This document shows, piece after piece, positions 1-5,787 of a DNA stretch of 7,856 nucleotides. Where the stretch lies: NCBI GenBank assembly GCA_031288035.1, contig JAITSG010000009.1:1-7856 (forward strand), read 5' to 3'. The first letter of the stretch is position 1. Every line of letters begins with the position of its first letter. Source of the DNA: Rickettsiales bacterium. GTDB taxonomy: Bacteria; Pseudomonadota; Alphaproteobacteria; Rs-D84; CACZYB01. The position numbers and the translations under genes are program-made. The notes beneath the pieces are model-generated. The model saw only the letters and a list, made by a program, of their open reading frames with translations. It made no database searches and was not told the DNA's origin.

Positions 1-11
1 TTTTTCATCAT
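1..11 (-). CDS. Start of an unidentified gene running off the left edge
   Basis: Only the first codons are inside the window; read on the minus strand they give Met-Met-Lys and then a partial codon. The call rests on the ribosome binding site: a perfect AAGGAGG at 26-20 followed by 8 A/T-rich bases and ATG at 11-9. A second ATG follows directly at 8-6, 11 bases from the same site. Nothing can be said about the product. The gene is divergent from rpmH and has a long structured leader, described separately. Confidence 0.6.
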
Positions 12-235
12 AATAATTTCCTCCTTTTTACCGGTTGTTGTGCTTCGCAGCCGGAAAAGGTCGGTGAGTTTATAGGAATCCTTGTATGATGGACTCACCC
101 CAGTCTTTAAGGGCAGGCCCTCTGAACATACACTGAGGTCTCCCCGGTTATGCGCCGAGGATACGAATCCCAGTGCGTATCAGCACTGCATACAAAGAGC
201 GCGTATAAATTCGCCCGTACCCAATCCGGATACGC
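12..235 (-). promoter_or_regulatory. Structured 5' leader of the left-edge gene with partly sequestered ribosome binding site
   Basis: If transcription starts near 235, the left-edge gene has a leader of about 220 nt. Visible helices (plus-strand coordinates) are 201-206 with 230-235 (GCGTAT/ATACGC); 171-176 with 183-188 (CAGTGC/GCACTG, six-base loop); 63-69 with 93-99 (GGTGAGT/ACTCACC); and, next to the start codon, 31-37 with 48-54 (CCGGTTG/CAGCCGG) extended by 23-28 with 55-60 (CCTTTT/AAAAGG). The last extension pairs with the AAGG half of the Shine-Dalgarno, so the helix would hinder initiation. This layout fits a riboswitch, thermosensor or other translational switch, but I recognise no known riboswitch core. 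An independent small RNA in this interval is an alternative. There is no convincing protein gene between 12 and 372 on either strand. Confidence 0.4.
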
Positions 236-240
236 GGACA

Positions 241-269
241 AGTATAACCCTTTTCGCGGCGGAAAGCAA
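241..269 (-). promoter_or_regulatory. Probable promoter for the left-edge gene
   Basis: On the minus strand there is TTGCTT (269-264), a 17-base spacer, and TATACT (246-241). This is a good sigma70-type match, with transcription expected to begin near 235-233. It lies about 220 bases upstream of the ATG at position 11 and would produce the structured leader. Confidence 0.45.
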
Positions 270-321
270 GGGCAAATTCCGAAAATACCGGCAATGCCCG
301 GAAGTCCGGCCATATTTGGTA

Positions 322-349
322 TTGACTTTTGCCCGCCAGCCTGTATAAT
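322..349 (+). promoter_or_regulatory. Promoter of rpmH-rnpA
   Basis: TTGACT (322-327), 16 bases, then a perfect TATAAT (344-349). The predicted start near 356 leaves an untranslated leader of about 17 nt carrying a GAGG ribosome binding site at 364-367. This near-consensus sigma70 promoter suits a highly expressed ribosomal protein gene. A 6-bp inverted repeat, AATACC (284-289) and GGTATT (318-323), reaches into the -35 element and could be an operator or chance. Confidence 0.75.
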
Positions 350-372
350 GCCCGCCAAAAAGCGAGGCAAAA

Positions 373-513
373 ATGAAAAGAACATTCCAGCCGTCAAAGA
401 TAGTCCGCGCCCGCAGGCACGGATTTCGCGCGCGCATGGCAACGCTCGGCGGACGGAAAGTGCTTTCCTCGCGCCGCGCGAAAGGCCGCAAACGGCTTAC
501 GCCCTTGGACTGA
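373..513 (+). CDS. rpmH: 50S ribosomal protein L34
   Basis: This 46-residue, very basic protein is bacterial L34, a component of the large ribosomal subunit that binds 23S rRNA. It starts MKRTFQPSK and carries the family core RHGFRARMAT followed by GGRKVL, SSRRAKGRKRL and a short TPLD tail. The usual length is 44-46 residues, so it is complete. The start is fixed by homology to the invariant MKRT N-terminus and by GAGG at 364-367, five bases before the ATG. A strong promoter lies just upstream, and rnpA starts 27 bases after the stop in the conserved rpmH-rnpA order. The RHGFRARMAT form favours Alphaproteobacteria. Confidence 0.97.
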   Translation: MKRTFQPSKIVRARRHGFRARMATLGGRKVLSSRRAKGRKRLTPLD

Positions 514-540
514 TCCAAACCCTTTGAACCCGGTGCGGGA

Positions 541-1017
541 ATGAAATTCATCAGATACGGGCGCTCGAGCCAAAAACTCGTCCCCCTCAAGAGCAGGAGG
601 GGCGATTTCTGGCGCATAAACCCGCGGCTGGCCGAGGGCGGGGCGACCGCGTCGAAAAAAAACCGCCGCTTCATATCCTCCACGTTCTTCACAGTCCATT
701 ACGCGCACACCAAATACAAGGACAAGAACTTCCATATCGGATTCACGGCGTCGATAAAGTCGGTCTCCAAGCTCGCCATCCGCCGGAACTACGCCAAACG
801 GCTGCTGCGCGCCGCGATAAACGAGAACATACGCGATTTTCCGAAACTGTACAGGATAGATTCCATATGGACGGCCAAGCGCGACTTCCATGGCGCGAGC
901 TATCCGGAGTTCTCGGCTGAAATACGGCGCGCGCTCGAAAGGATGGCGGCATCCGCCACGAAGCACCGCGCGAAAGACGCCGAAAGCCAGCCAGAACCGG
1001 GCAACGAAAAGAAATGA
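541..1017 (+). CDS. rnpA: Ribonuclease P protein component
   Basis: This is the 158-residue protein subunit of RNase P, which helps the catalytic RNA remove 5' leaders from precursor tRNAs. The family core is at residues 15-95: LKSRRGDFWRIN near the start, RRFISSTFFTVHY (42-54), the strand HIGFTASIKSVSKLAIRRN (65-83), and the RNA-binding helix NYAKRLLRAA (83-92), equivalent to the usual RNxxKRxxRE signature. Compared with a typical 110-130-residue RnpA it has about 14 extra N-terminal residues and a charged C-terminal tail from about residue 138. The core is somewhat diverged (IRRNYAKR rather than VxRNxxKR), but its position directly after rpmH makes the assignment secure. The ribosome binding site is poor (GCGGGA abutting the ATG), so expression probably depends on coupling to rpmH. 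Confidence 0.92.
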   Translation: MKFIRYGRSSQKLVPLKSRRGDFWRINPRLAEGGATASKKNRRFISSTFFTVHYAHTKYKDKNFHIGFTASIKSVSKLAIRRNYAKRLLRAAINENIRDFPKLYRIDSIWTAKRDFHGASYPEFSAEIRRALERMAASATKHRAKDAESQPEPGNEKK

Positions 1018-1257
1018 CGCCCCCGGAAGAACAAATCACCCTAATCCCGGCGGGCTCGCCCGTCAATGACGGAAAACCTGTCGGAATGAGGATATAGACA
1101 AGGTGCCGGAGCTCCCTTCACGAATACTGGAATACGCCGGGTCGCGCAACATGCGCCTGAAATAGACACGGCCTCCGGCCGCCGCCTCGGCCGTCGGGCG
1201 AAACCGCCAGAATAATCTTGTTGCGCGCAGGGTGTTTCCGGCATATAATCCGATAAA
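1018..1257 (+). other. Non-coding gap between rnpA and rnhA
   Basis: There is no convincing protein gene here, and neither YidD nor YidC, which follow rnpA in many bacteria, is present. Two short GC-rich palindromic stretches could form hairpins: CGGGC/GCCCG at 1051-1062 and CGGCCG/CGGCCG at 1176-1193 with a six-base loop. Neither is followed by a T-run, so an intrinsic terminator for rpmH-rnpA cannot be claimed. The right end contains the rnhA promoter. Confidence 0.5.
1221..1249 (+). promoter_or_regulatory. Promoter of rnhA, giving a leaderless mRNA
   Basis: TTGCGC (1221-1226), 17 bases, then a perfect TATAAT (1244-1249). The ATG of rnhA lies only eight bases further on, so transcription should begin at or within a base or two of the start codon. 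No Shine-Dalgarno sequence could fit on such a transcript. Confidence 0.65.
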
Positions 1258-1698
1258 ATGACGGCAACCATCTATACCGACGGAGCGTGCAGCGGAAACC
1301 CGGGGCCGGGCGGCTGGGGCGCGATAATAATACCGCCAGGAGGCGAGAAAACCGAGCTGTGCGGCGGCGACAGGCTAACCACCAACAACCGCATGGAGCT
1401 TACCGCCGTGATAGAGGGCCTGTCGCGCGTGCCGGAGGGATCGGACGCGCGCGTCGTGACGGACAGCACCTACGTCCGCGACGGCATCACCGGATGGATC
1501 GAAAGGTGGAAGAAAAACGGGTGGCGCACGACGGACAAGAAACCCGTGAAGAACCAGGATCTGTGGACGCGGCTCGACCTTCTGGCCTCCGCGCGGCGCG
1601 TCGAGTGGAAATGGGTCAAGGGACATGCCGGAAACCCGATGAACGAACTGGCGGACGAGCTCGCCCGCCGTGGAATCGACAGCATCACGGACACATGA
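1258..1698 (+). CDS. rnhA: Ribonuclease HI
   Basis: At 146 residues this is a full-length bacterial RNase HI, the metal-dependent endonuclease that cuts the RNA strand of RNA-DNA hybrids such as R-loops and lagging-strand primers. The N-terminus has the TDGACSGNPGPGGWG motif (7-21). The four catalytic acidic residues are D8, E47 (NNRMEL), D69 (TDSTYV) and D133 (NELADELA), with the catalytic histidine H123 in VKGHAGNP. The basic handle region GWIERWKKNGWR is at 79-90. The start is supported by the N-terminal family match and by the promoter that places the transcript 5' end at this ATG. The stop overlaps the next gene by ATGA, implying co-translation. Residues 23-25 are spelled ATA ATA ATA, typical of this genome's isoleucine choice. 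Confidence 0.97.
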   Translation: MTATIYTDGACSGNPGPGGWGAIIIPPGGEKTELCGGDRLTTNNRMELTAVIEGLSRVPEGSDARVVTDSTYVRDGITGWIERWKKNGWRTTDKKPVKNQDLWTRLDLLASARRVEWKWVKGHAGNPMNELADELARRGIDSITDT

Positions 1699-2408
1699 CG
1701 TACGAATATTCTCTGGCGCTTGACAGGACGGACGGCACGACGAAGGTCATGCCGGTCGAATTCAGGCGCGTCATATCGTCGAAATCCATACGGATAACGC
1801 CCGACCTGGCGCGACAGAGCGTCAAGGTCACGTATCCTTTCTATGTCCCCCGGGCGCGGGCCATAGACTTCCTGGAATCCAAGAAGGAGTGGGTGGCCGC
1901 GAAGCTCCTCAAGGCCCCGGAACGCCGGAGGATAGCGGACGGCACCGCGATAGACCTGTTCGGCCGCCGCCTTCGCATAGCCCACATCCCGGGCGCGCGC
2001 CGCGGCGTGTGGAGCGAGGGCGAACACCTGTTCGTTTCCGGCGGGGCCGAATTCCTGCACCGCCGCGTGATGGACCACGTGAAATCCGAGGCCCTGAAGT
2101 ACTTCGGCGCGGCGACGCGGGCGTACGGCGCGAAGCTCGGCGTCAAAGTCGGGCGAATACGCGTCAAGGACACGGTGAGCCGCTGGGGAAGCTGCAGCGC
2201 AAACGGCGACATGTCGTTTTCATGGAGGCTGGCGTTCGCTCCGCTGTACGTCGCGGAATACATAGCCGCGCACGAGGTGGCGCACAGGATAGAGATGAAC
2301 CACGGGATAAAATTCTGGCGCCTCCTGCGACGCGCATACGACGGGAACATAGACGCAGCCGCGAAATGGCTCGCCCGGAACGGCGCGAAGCTGTGGGGAT
2401 GGGAATAA
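1695..2408 (+). CDS. YgjP/SprT-like zinc metallohydrolase (DUF45 family)
   Basis: This 237-residue protein belongs to the YgjP-like metal-dependent hydrolase family (COG1451/DUF45). The zinc site is HEVAH at 193-197 with the third ligand H203 in MNHGIKFW, and the family motif SRWGSCS is at 162-168. The N-terminal half has the family's beta-rich pattern: VEFRRVISSKSIRI (21-34), then ESKKEWVAAKL (61-71). Length is normal and nothing is missing. The ATG overlaps the rnhA stop as ATGA, so it is translationally coupled to RNase HI and needs no ribosome binding site of its own. The substrate is not settled for most members; the sequence supports a zinc-dependent hydrolase fold but not a specific reaction. 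It converges on the Lgt-PgeF gene with 65 bases between stops. Confidence 0.9.
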   Translation: MTYEYSLALDRTDGTTKVMPVEFRRVISSKSIRITPDLARQSVKVTYPFYVPRARAIDFLESKKEWVAAKLLKAPERRRIADGTAIDLFGRRLRIAHIPGARRGVWSEGEHLFVSGGAEFLHRRVMDHVKSEALKYFGAATRAYGAKLGVKVGRIRVKDTVSRWGSCSANGDMSFSWRLAFAPLYVAEYIAAHEVAHRIEMNHGIKFWRLLRRAYDGNIDAAAKWLARNGAKLWGWE

Positions 2409-2421
2409 GGCTGCCTTTCCC
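2401..2421 (+). terminator. Weak hairpin at the 3' end of rnhA-ygjP
   Basis: GGGAA (2401-2405) and AGG (2408-2410) can pair with CCT (2414-2416) and TTCCC (2417-2421), giving eight pairs with a two-base bulge and a three-base loop, overlapping the stop codon. The following sequence is pyrimidine-rich but lacks a clean T-run. Termination here is possible, not established. The rest of the 65-base convergent gap holds a short palindrome, ACAGCGCTGT (2451-2460), followed by TTTT. Confidence 0.25.
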
Positions 2422-2473
2422 GGAATTATCCCCTTCCTTCATCTTTCCCGACAGCGCTGTTTTGCAATATGCG

Positions 2474-4072
2474 CTAGGAATCCGCCGCCAGCTGACCCTT
2501 CGGCAGCATGACGGCCGAGAGCATCCGCCCCTCGTCCATAGGGCCGCCGGCGGCGAAATCGCCGGTCAGGAGGCTGCGCCGATAGCTGAAGAACAGATCC
2601 GCCTCCCCGAACGTGTCGAACGGAAGGACGGTTATGTCCCTCACGCCGGCCTCGCGCAGCCTGGCGCGCGCATAGCCGGCGCAGTCGAACAGGAACTTTT
2701 CGCGCCCGGGGCCGCCCGCGGGCCGGAAAAACCCAGCGTCGCGGACGTCGCGCAGGGCTATGGAGTTGCGGAATTTCTCGTCCACCTCGTACGACGCCTG
2801 CCTGAGCGACGGGCCGAGCGCCGCGCGGATGTCCTTGGGCCTGGAGCCGAGGCGCGCCATTTCCCCGATGGCCGCCTTTACTATGCCGCCGTAGATTCCG
2901 CGCCATCCGCAGTGCACGGCCGCGACGACCTTCCGCACGGGGTCGTGGAGCAGGACCGGAACGCAGTCCGCGGTAAGCACGCCTATCGCCACTCCCGGCA
3001 CCGCGGTCACCAGCGCGTCGGCCTCGAAACGCAGGCAACCCTCCGGATTCACGTCCGGCTTTTCTATGACCACGACCTTGCCGGTGTGCTTCTGGTTCAA
3101 GGTGAAGAGCCTGTCCCCGCCGATCAGGGCAAGGACACGGCGGCGGTTTTCCGCGACGTTTCCGGGCGGATCGGACGTCTCGAATCGGCAGTTGAGAGAA
3201 GCGAACGGCCTCTTGGACACTCCGCCCAACCTTGTCGCGAAAACGTGCGGGACGTCGATGTTGGGCGAGGACGCGAATCTTCGCGCGGCCGGCTTCTTTC
3301 CGGCGAATATCCAAATCCCCGCTATTCCGGCGATTATGACCGGGACGCTGAGCCACTGGCCCATGGTGAGAGAGAGGATATAGCCTATCTGGGCGTCCGG
3401 CTCGCGGAATATCTCCGCTATCGCCCGCGCCACGCCGTATCCGAGGACGAACGAAAACCCGATTACGCCCGGCCGCCTTCTCACGGCCTTCACCCTGTAC
3501 AGCATATTCAAGACGGCGAACAGGGCCAGGCCCTCGAGCGCGGCCTCGTAAAGCTGGCTCGGATGGCGGGGCAGGCCGTCGGAATTCGGAAACACCATGC
3601 CGAACGGCGACGATGTCACACGGCCGTAAAGCTCCCCGTTCACGAAATTCGCCACCCGGCCGAGGAACAGGCCTATCGGCGCGGCCATGGCCACGAAATC
3701 CAGCAGGGGGAACACCGGCATCTTATTCCTCCGGCACCACAGCGCTATCGCCCCCACGGCGCCGAGAAAGCCGCCGTGGAACGACATGCCGCCTTGGTAA
3801 ATCTTCAGTATGTCCAACGGATGCGCGGCGAAATACCCGGGGTTGTATATGGCGACGTAGCCAAGGCGGCCGCCGGCTATCACCCCGATTATGGACCAGC
3901 TCAATATGTCGTCCAGGCCGCCTCTCGTTATCCGGTTCTCCAGAGCTCCGGCCATAAGCCGGAGGACGTAGGCGAACGCGAACGAGAACCCGGCTATGTA
4001 CGCCAGCGCGTACCACCGCACCGGAAGTCCGAACAGGCTGAACGCGACGGGCGAAACGCCTGGGAACGTCAT
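2474..4072 (-). CDS. lgt-pgeF: Lgt-PgeF fusion: prolipoprotein diacylglyceryl transferase joined to peptidoglycan editing factor
   Basis: One uninterrupted 532-residue frame holds two complete families. Residues 1-258 are Lgt, the inner-membrane enzyme that moves diacylglycerol from phosphatidylglycerol to the lipobox cysteine of prolipoproteins. It shows several hydrophobic spans, GGMSFHGG (94-101, H99), the signature GRVANFVNGELYGR (138-151), RHPSQLYE (169-176) and GYGVARAIAEIFREPDAQ (211-228). After a basic linker of about ten residues (GKKPAARRFA), residues 269-532 are PgeF (YfiH, laccase-domain family): RLGGVS (281-286), SLNC (292-295), H329 in NQKHT, C370 in TADC, H387 in VHCGWRG, and FFSYRR (494-499). 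The three metal-binding residues are intact. PgeF proteins reduce misincorporation of L-Ser into peptidoglycan, and family members act on purine nucleosides. The start at 4072 overlaps the upstream stop by ATGA. Longer in-frame starts upstream would run antisense-like through the membrane protein gene and are rejected. Confidence 0.93.
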   Translation of the reverse strand: MTFPGVSPVAFSLFGLPVRWYALAYIAGFSFAFAYVLRLMAGALENRITRGGLDDILSWSIIGVIAGGRLGYVAIYNPGYFAAHPLDILKIYQGGMSFHGGFLGAVGAIALWCRRNKMPVFPLLDFVAMAAPIGLFLGRVANFVNGELYGRVTSSPFGMVFPNSDGLPRHPSQLYEAALEGLALFAVLNMLYRVKAVRRRPGVIGFSFVLGYGVARAIAEIFREPDAQIGYILSLTMGQWLSVPVIIAGIAGIWIFAGKKPAARRFASSPNIDVPHVFATRLGGVSKRPFASLNCRFETSDPPGNVAENRRRVLALIGGDRLFTLNQKHTGKVVVIEKPDVNPEGCLRFEADALVTAVPGVAIGVLTADCVPVLLHDPVRKVVAAVHCGWRGIYGGIVKAAIGEMARLGSRPKDIRAALGPSLRQASYEVDEKFRNSIALRDVRDAGFFRPAGGPGREKFLFDCAGYARARLREAGVRDITVLPFDTFGEADLFFSYRRSLLTGDFAAGGPMDEGRMLSAVMLPKGQLAADS

Positions 4073-4899
4073 CTCGACTCCAACGCCATCTCGGCCGCGA
4101 GGGCCGCACCGAACACGCACAGGAGCGACATCCCGGCAAGCGAGCCGGAAACCGCGACGGCCGCGCCTATGCACGCTACGGAAAGCGCCGGCATGCCGGA
4201 CACCCGAGAATTCCCGGGACGCGCGAAGAAAAAGAACGCCGCCGCGAAGGCGAGGACGAACAGCGCGCCGAACGCGATACTGGATTCCGTGAACAACAGG
4301 AGCATGAACGACGTCAGGAACATCACGCCGATAGATCCGAACAGGTATCTTTCGCCCGCGAATTCCACGCTCCATCCGTTTGCGCGCCTCTTGAAGAAAT
4401 GCACCGAGCTTACCGCCATGCCGGCCGCGGCGAGCGAAAGCAAGGCGGTGAATTCGGCCAGCGCCAGAAAACCGAGCGCGCCGGGAACGCCTACCCGGAG
4501 CTGCGCCGGGTAGGCGAACGCCGCGTAGGCGGCGGCGGCCACGAATACGAACGCGAGCCATGAGAACCGCCTTAGGAACGCTCCGGTTCTCGCGAGGAAT
4601 CCGTCATGCCCGCGGCGCAGGGAAAACACCAGCGCCACGGCGAGCGCGGCCGCGGCCCATGCGTCGGCCTTGTCCGCAAAACCACCCTGTTGCCCGGCCG
4701 CGAGCCTAGTTTCGCATATTCCGGGCACCGGAACATAGGCCGCGGTCTGCGGCGCCACGGCGTCCGCGGCCTCTTCCTGCGCATACCCGGCCTCGGTTCC
4801 GGACGCGGCGCCTTCCGGCACGGCATCCGGCGCCGGCCCCAGGTCTATCGGCAGCTCGCGCGGGCCTTCGTCGACTATGAAAGGGTTGTCTTCCGCCAT
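4069..4899 (-). CDS. Multi-spanning membrane protein of unknown function
   Basis: This 276-residue protein is not recognised. Residues 1-75 form a polar, acidic, Pro/Ala-rich segment without a signal peptide. The rest is strongly hydrophobic, with likely membrane segments near 79-94, 112-132, 138-165, 185-205, 208-226 and 236-268 (the last may be two), about six or seven in all. Short basic loops (RRG, RR, FFKRR) separate them, and FFKRRANGW at 168-176 probably lies in the cytoplasm. The start is supported by AGGGG at 4911-4907, seven bases before the ATG. Its stop overlaps the Lgt-PgeF start by ATGA, so the two are translated together and an envelope-related job is plausible but inferred. 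The hydrophobic pattern and codon use match real coding sequence. Confidence 0.8.
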   Translation of the reverse strand: MAEDNPFIVDEGPRELPIDLGPAPDAVPEGAASGTEAGYAQEEAADAVAPQTAAYVPVPGICETRLAAGQQGGFADKADAWAAAALAVALVFSLRRGHDGFLARTGAFLRRFSWLAFVFVAAAAYAAFAYPAQLRVGVPGALGFLALAEFTALLSLAAAGMAVSSVHFFKRRANGWSVEFAGERYLFGSIGVMFLTSFMLLLFTESSIAFGALFVLAFAAAFFFFARPGNSRVSGMPALSVACIGAAVAVSGSLAGMSLLCVFGAALAAEMALESR

Positions 4900-4928
4900 A
4901 CAGTTTCCCCTGGATTTCGTTTATGGCT

Positions 4929-4957
4929 ATGGTATAATGCCCGCGATGAAAAATCAA
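4929..4957 (-). promoter_or_regulatory. Possible promoter for the membrane protein-lgt-pgeF unit
   Basis: On the minus strand TTGATT (4957-4952), 17 bases and TACCAT (4934-4929) predict transcription from about 4922, leaving a leader of about 22 nt that includes the AGGGG ribosome binding site. The -10 hexamer is only a moderate match. It overlaps the -10 of the opposite-strand promoter, so the two genes probably compete for polymerase. Confidence 0.35.
4930..4938 (+). promoter_or_regulatory. Extended -10 promoter of the tRNA methyltransferase gene
   Basis: TGGTATAAT is an extended -10 element (TGn plus a perfect TATAAT at 4933-4938). The -35 position (4910-4915, CTGGAT) is weak, as is common for extended -10 promoters. 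Transcription should start near 4945-4946, exactly at the preferred ATG, which makes the mRNA leaderless. Confidence 0.6.
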
Positions 4958-5701
4958 GCCGATACTTTGCTTGGCGGACGGACGCGCATATTCCAAAACG
5001 AACGCGGAGCAAAAGCGTCGTCGGATTCCGTCTTGCTTTCCGCCGCAATAGGCGCGCGCGATATAGCTAAGGGCGCGGACGCGCTAGACGCCGGAGTCGG
5101 CAACGGCGCGGCGGCCATGTGCCTGCTCTCCCGCCTCCCGGCCGCGCGCATAACCGGCATAGACATAGACGCGGAGGCGCTGGCCCTCGCGAGGCTGTCG
5201 GCCGCGGAAAACGGATTTTCGGACAGGTTCGAGGCATTGAACGAAGACGTGCTTCGCCAGTCCGCGGATTTCAAGAAGCGGCTGTTCGACATAGTTGTAA
5301 CCAACCCGCCCTATTTTTCGGGCAAGGCCCCGGATGACGCGGCGCGGGCCAGGGCGCGCATATCGGACTTCGACCTGCACGCATGGATAAAGGGATGCGC
5401 CGACAGGCTGAAGGCCTCGGGCCTGTTCGCGATGATACACGACGCCGGCCGGACTGGCGACATAACGGCCGCGCTTTTCAAATGCAAATTCGGACGCATC
5501 GAAATATTCCCCATAGCCTCGCGCGCCGGCGGGGACGCTAAGCGCGTGGCGGTGCGTGCAATAAAAGGCAGCCGCTCGCCCTCGGCGCTGCGCCCGCCGA
5601 TAGCCATGCACGAGGCAAACGGAGCGTGGAGCGAGGCGGCCAGGGCGATATTGGAGGACGGACGGACGCTCGAGGAGGCTCTTTCGGCGCAGAGGTTTTG
5701 A
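4946..5701 (+). CDS. trmN6: tRNA1(Val) (adenine-N6)-methyltransferase-like protein
   Basis: This 251-residue class I SAM-dependent methyltransferase matches the TrmN6/YfiC group (COG4123). The E. coli member makes m6A37 in tRNA1(Val); that exact substrate is inferred here. The N-terminus has DTLLGGRTRI (6-15) and SSDSVLLSAAI (25-35). SAM-binding motif I is ALDAGVGNGAA (46-56), the acidic ribose-contact stretch is GIDID (71-75), and the catalytic NPPY is at 120-123. The C-terminal half carries the family's IEIFPIASRAG (185-195) and AKRVAVRAIKG (198-208). An in-frame ATG at 4937 and an earlier one at 4877 exist, but the first lies inside the -10 box and the second would run through the neighbour's start region. 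The ATG at 4946 sits at the predicted transcription start and matches the family N-terminus. An intrinsic terminator follows the stop. Confidence 0.88.
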   Translation: MKNQADTLLGGRTRIFQNERGAKASSDSVLLSAAIGARDIAKGADALDAGVGNGAAAMCLLSRLPAARITGIDIDAEALALARLSAAENGFSDRFEALNEDVLRQSADFKKRLFDIVVTNPPYFSGKAPDDAARARARISDFDLHAWIKGCADRLKASGLFAMIHDAGRTGDITAALFKCKFGRIEIFPIASRAGGDAKRVAVRAIKGSRSPSALRPPIAMHEANGAWSEAARAILEDGRTLEEALSAQRF

Positions 5702-5728
5702 GTGCCTCGAACCCGAACTGGTACAAAA

Positions 5729-5755
5729 GGCGCCGGAGCGCGGCGCCGTGTTTTT
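5729..5755 (+). terminator. Intrinsic terminator after the methyltransferase gene
   Basis: A seven-pair stem GGCGCCG (5729-5735)/CGGCGCC (5741-5747) with loop GAGCG is followed by GTG and five Ts, then a second T-rich stretch at 5759-5767. It lies 27 bases after the stop codon, a classic rho-independent terminator. It also isolates the RNA region that follows. Confidence 0.8.
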
Positions 5756-5759
5756 ATTC

Positions 5760-5787
5760 TTGTTTTTCCCCGACATCATGCTATAAT
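5760..5787 (+). promoter_or_regulatory. Promoter of the structured RNA region
   Basis: TTGTTT (5760-5765), 16 bases, then TATAAT (5782-5787) preceded by TGC, forming an extended -10. Transcription should begin about 5794. It faces a 400-base stretch with no protein gene, which is the main reason to think a stable RNA is made here. The T-rich -35 region is shared with the tail of the preceding terminator. Confidence 0.6.

Noticed and set aside
150..200. tRNA-like sequence GGATACGAATCC
   Set aside because: It resembles a T-arm at first glance, but the flanking bases do not form a 5-bp stem with a 7-base loop, and no acceptor stem or anticodon arm can be built.
1..372. Replication origin near rpmH
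   Set aside because: No TTATCCACA-type DnaA boxes, no AT-rich unwinding stretch and no dnaA gene in view. Proximity to rpmH alone is not enough.
82..527. Open frames on both strands upstream of and across rpmH
   Set aside because: They have no recognisable protein pattern, lie over the promoters and leader hairpins, or read rpmH in the wrong frame.
1041..1271. Minus-strand frame of 76 codons between rnpA and rnhA
   Set aside because: No ribosome binding site or domain pattern; it runs across the rnhA promoter and start codon and is rich in Arg/Pro as expected for antisense of GC-rich DNA.
1889..4513. Very long plus-strand frame of 874 codons
   Set aside because: It is the antisense shadow of the Lgt-PgeF gene plus out-of-frame YgjP sequence. 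Its composition (Arg, Gly, Pro, His) is typical of a shadow and it shows no domain motifs.
4073..4561. N-terminal extension of the Lgt-PgeF frame by about 160 codons
   Set aside because: The extra part is Arg/Gly-rich out-of-frame sequence of the membrane protein gene. The ATGA overlap and the Lgt N-terminus place the true start at 4072.
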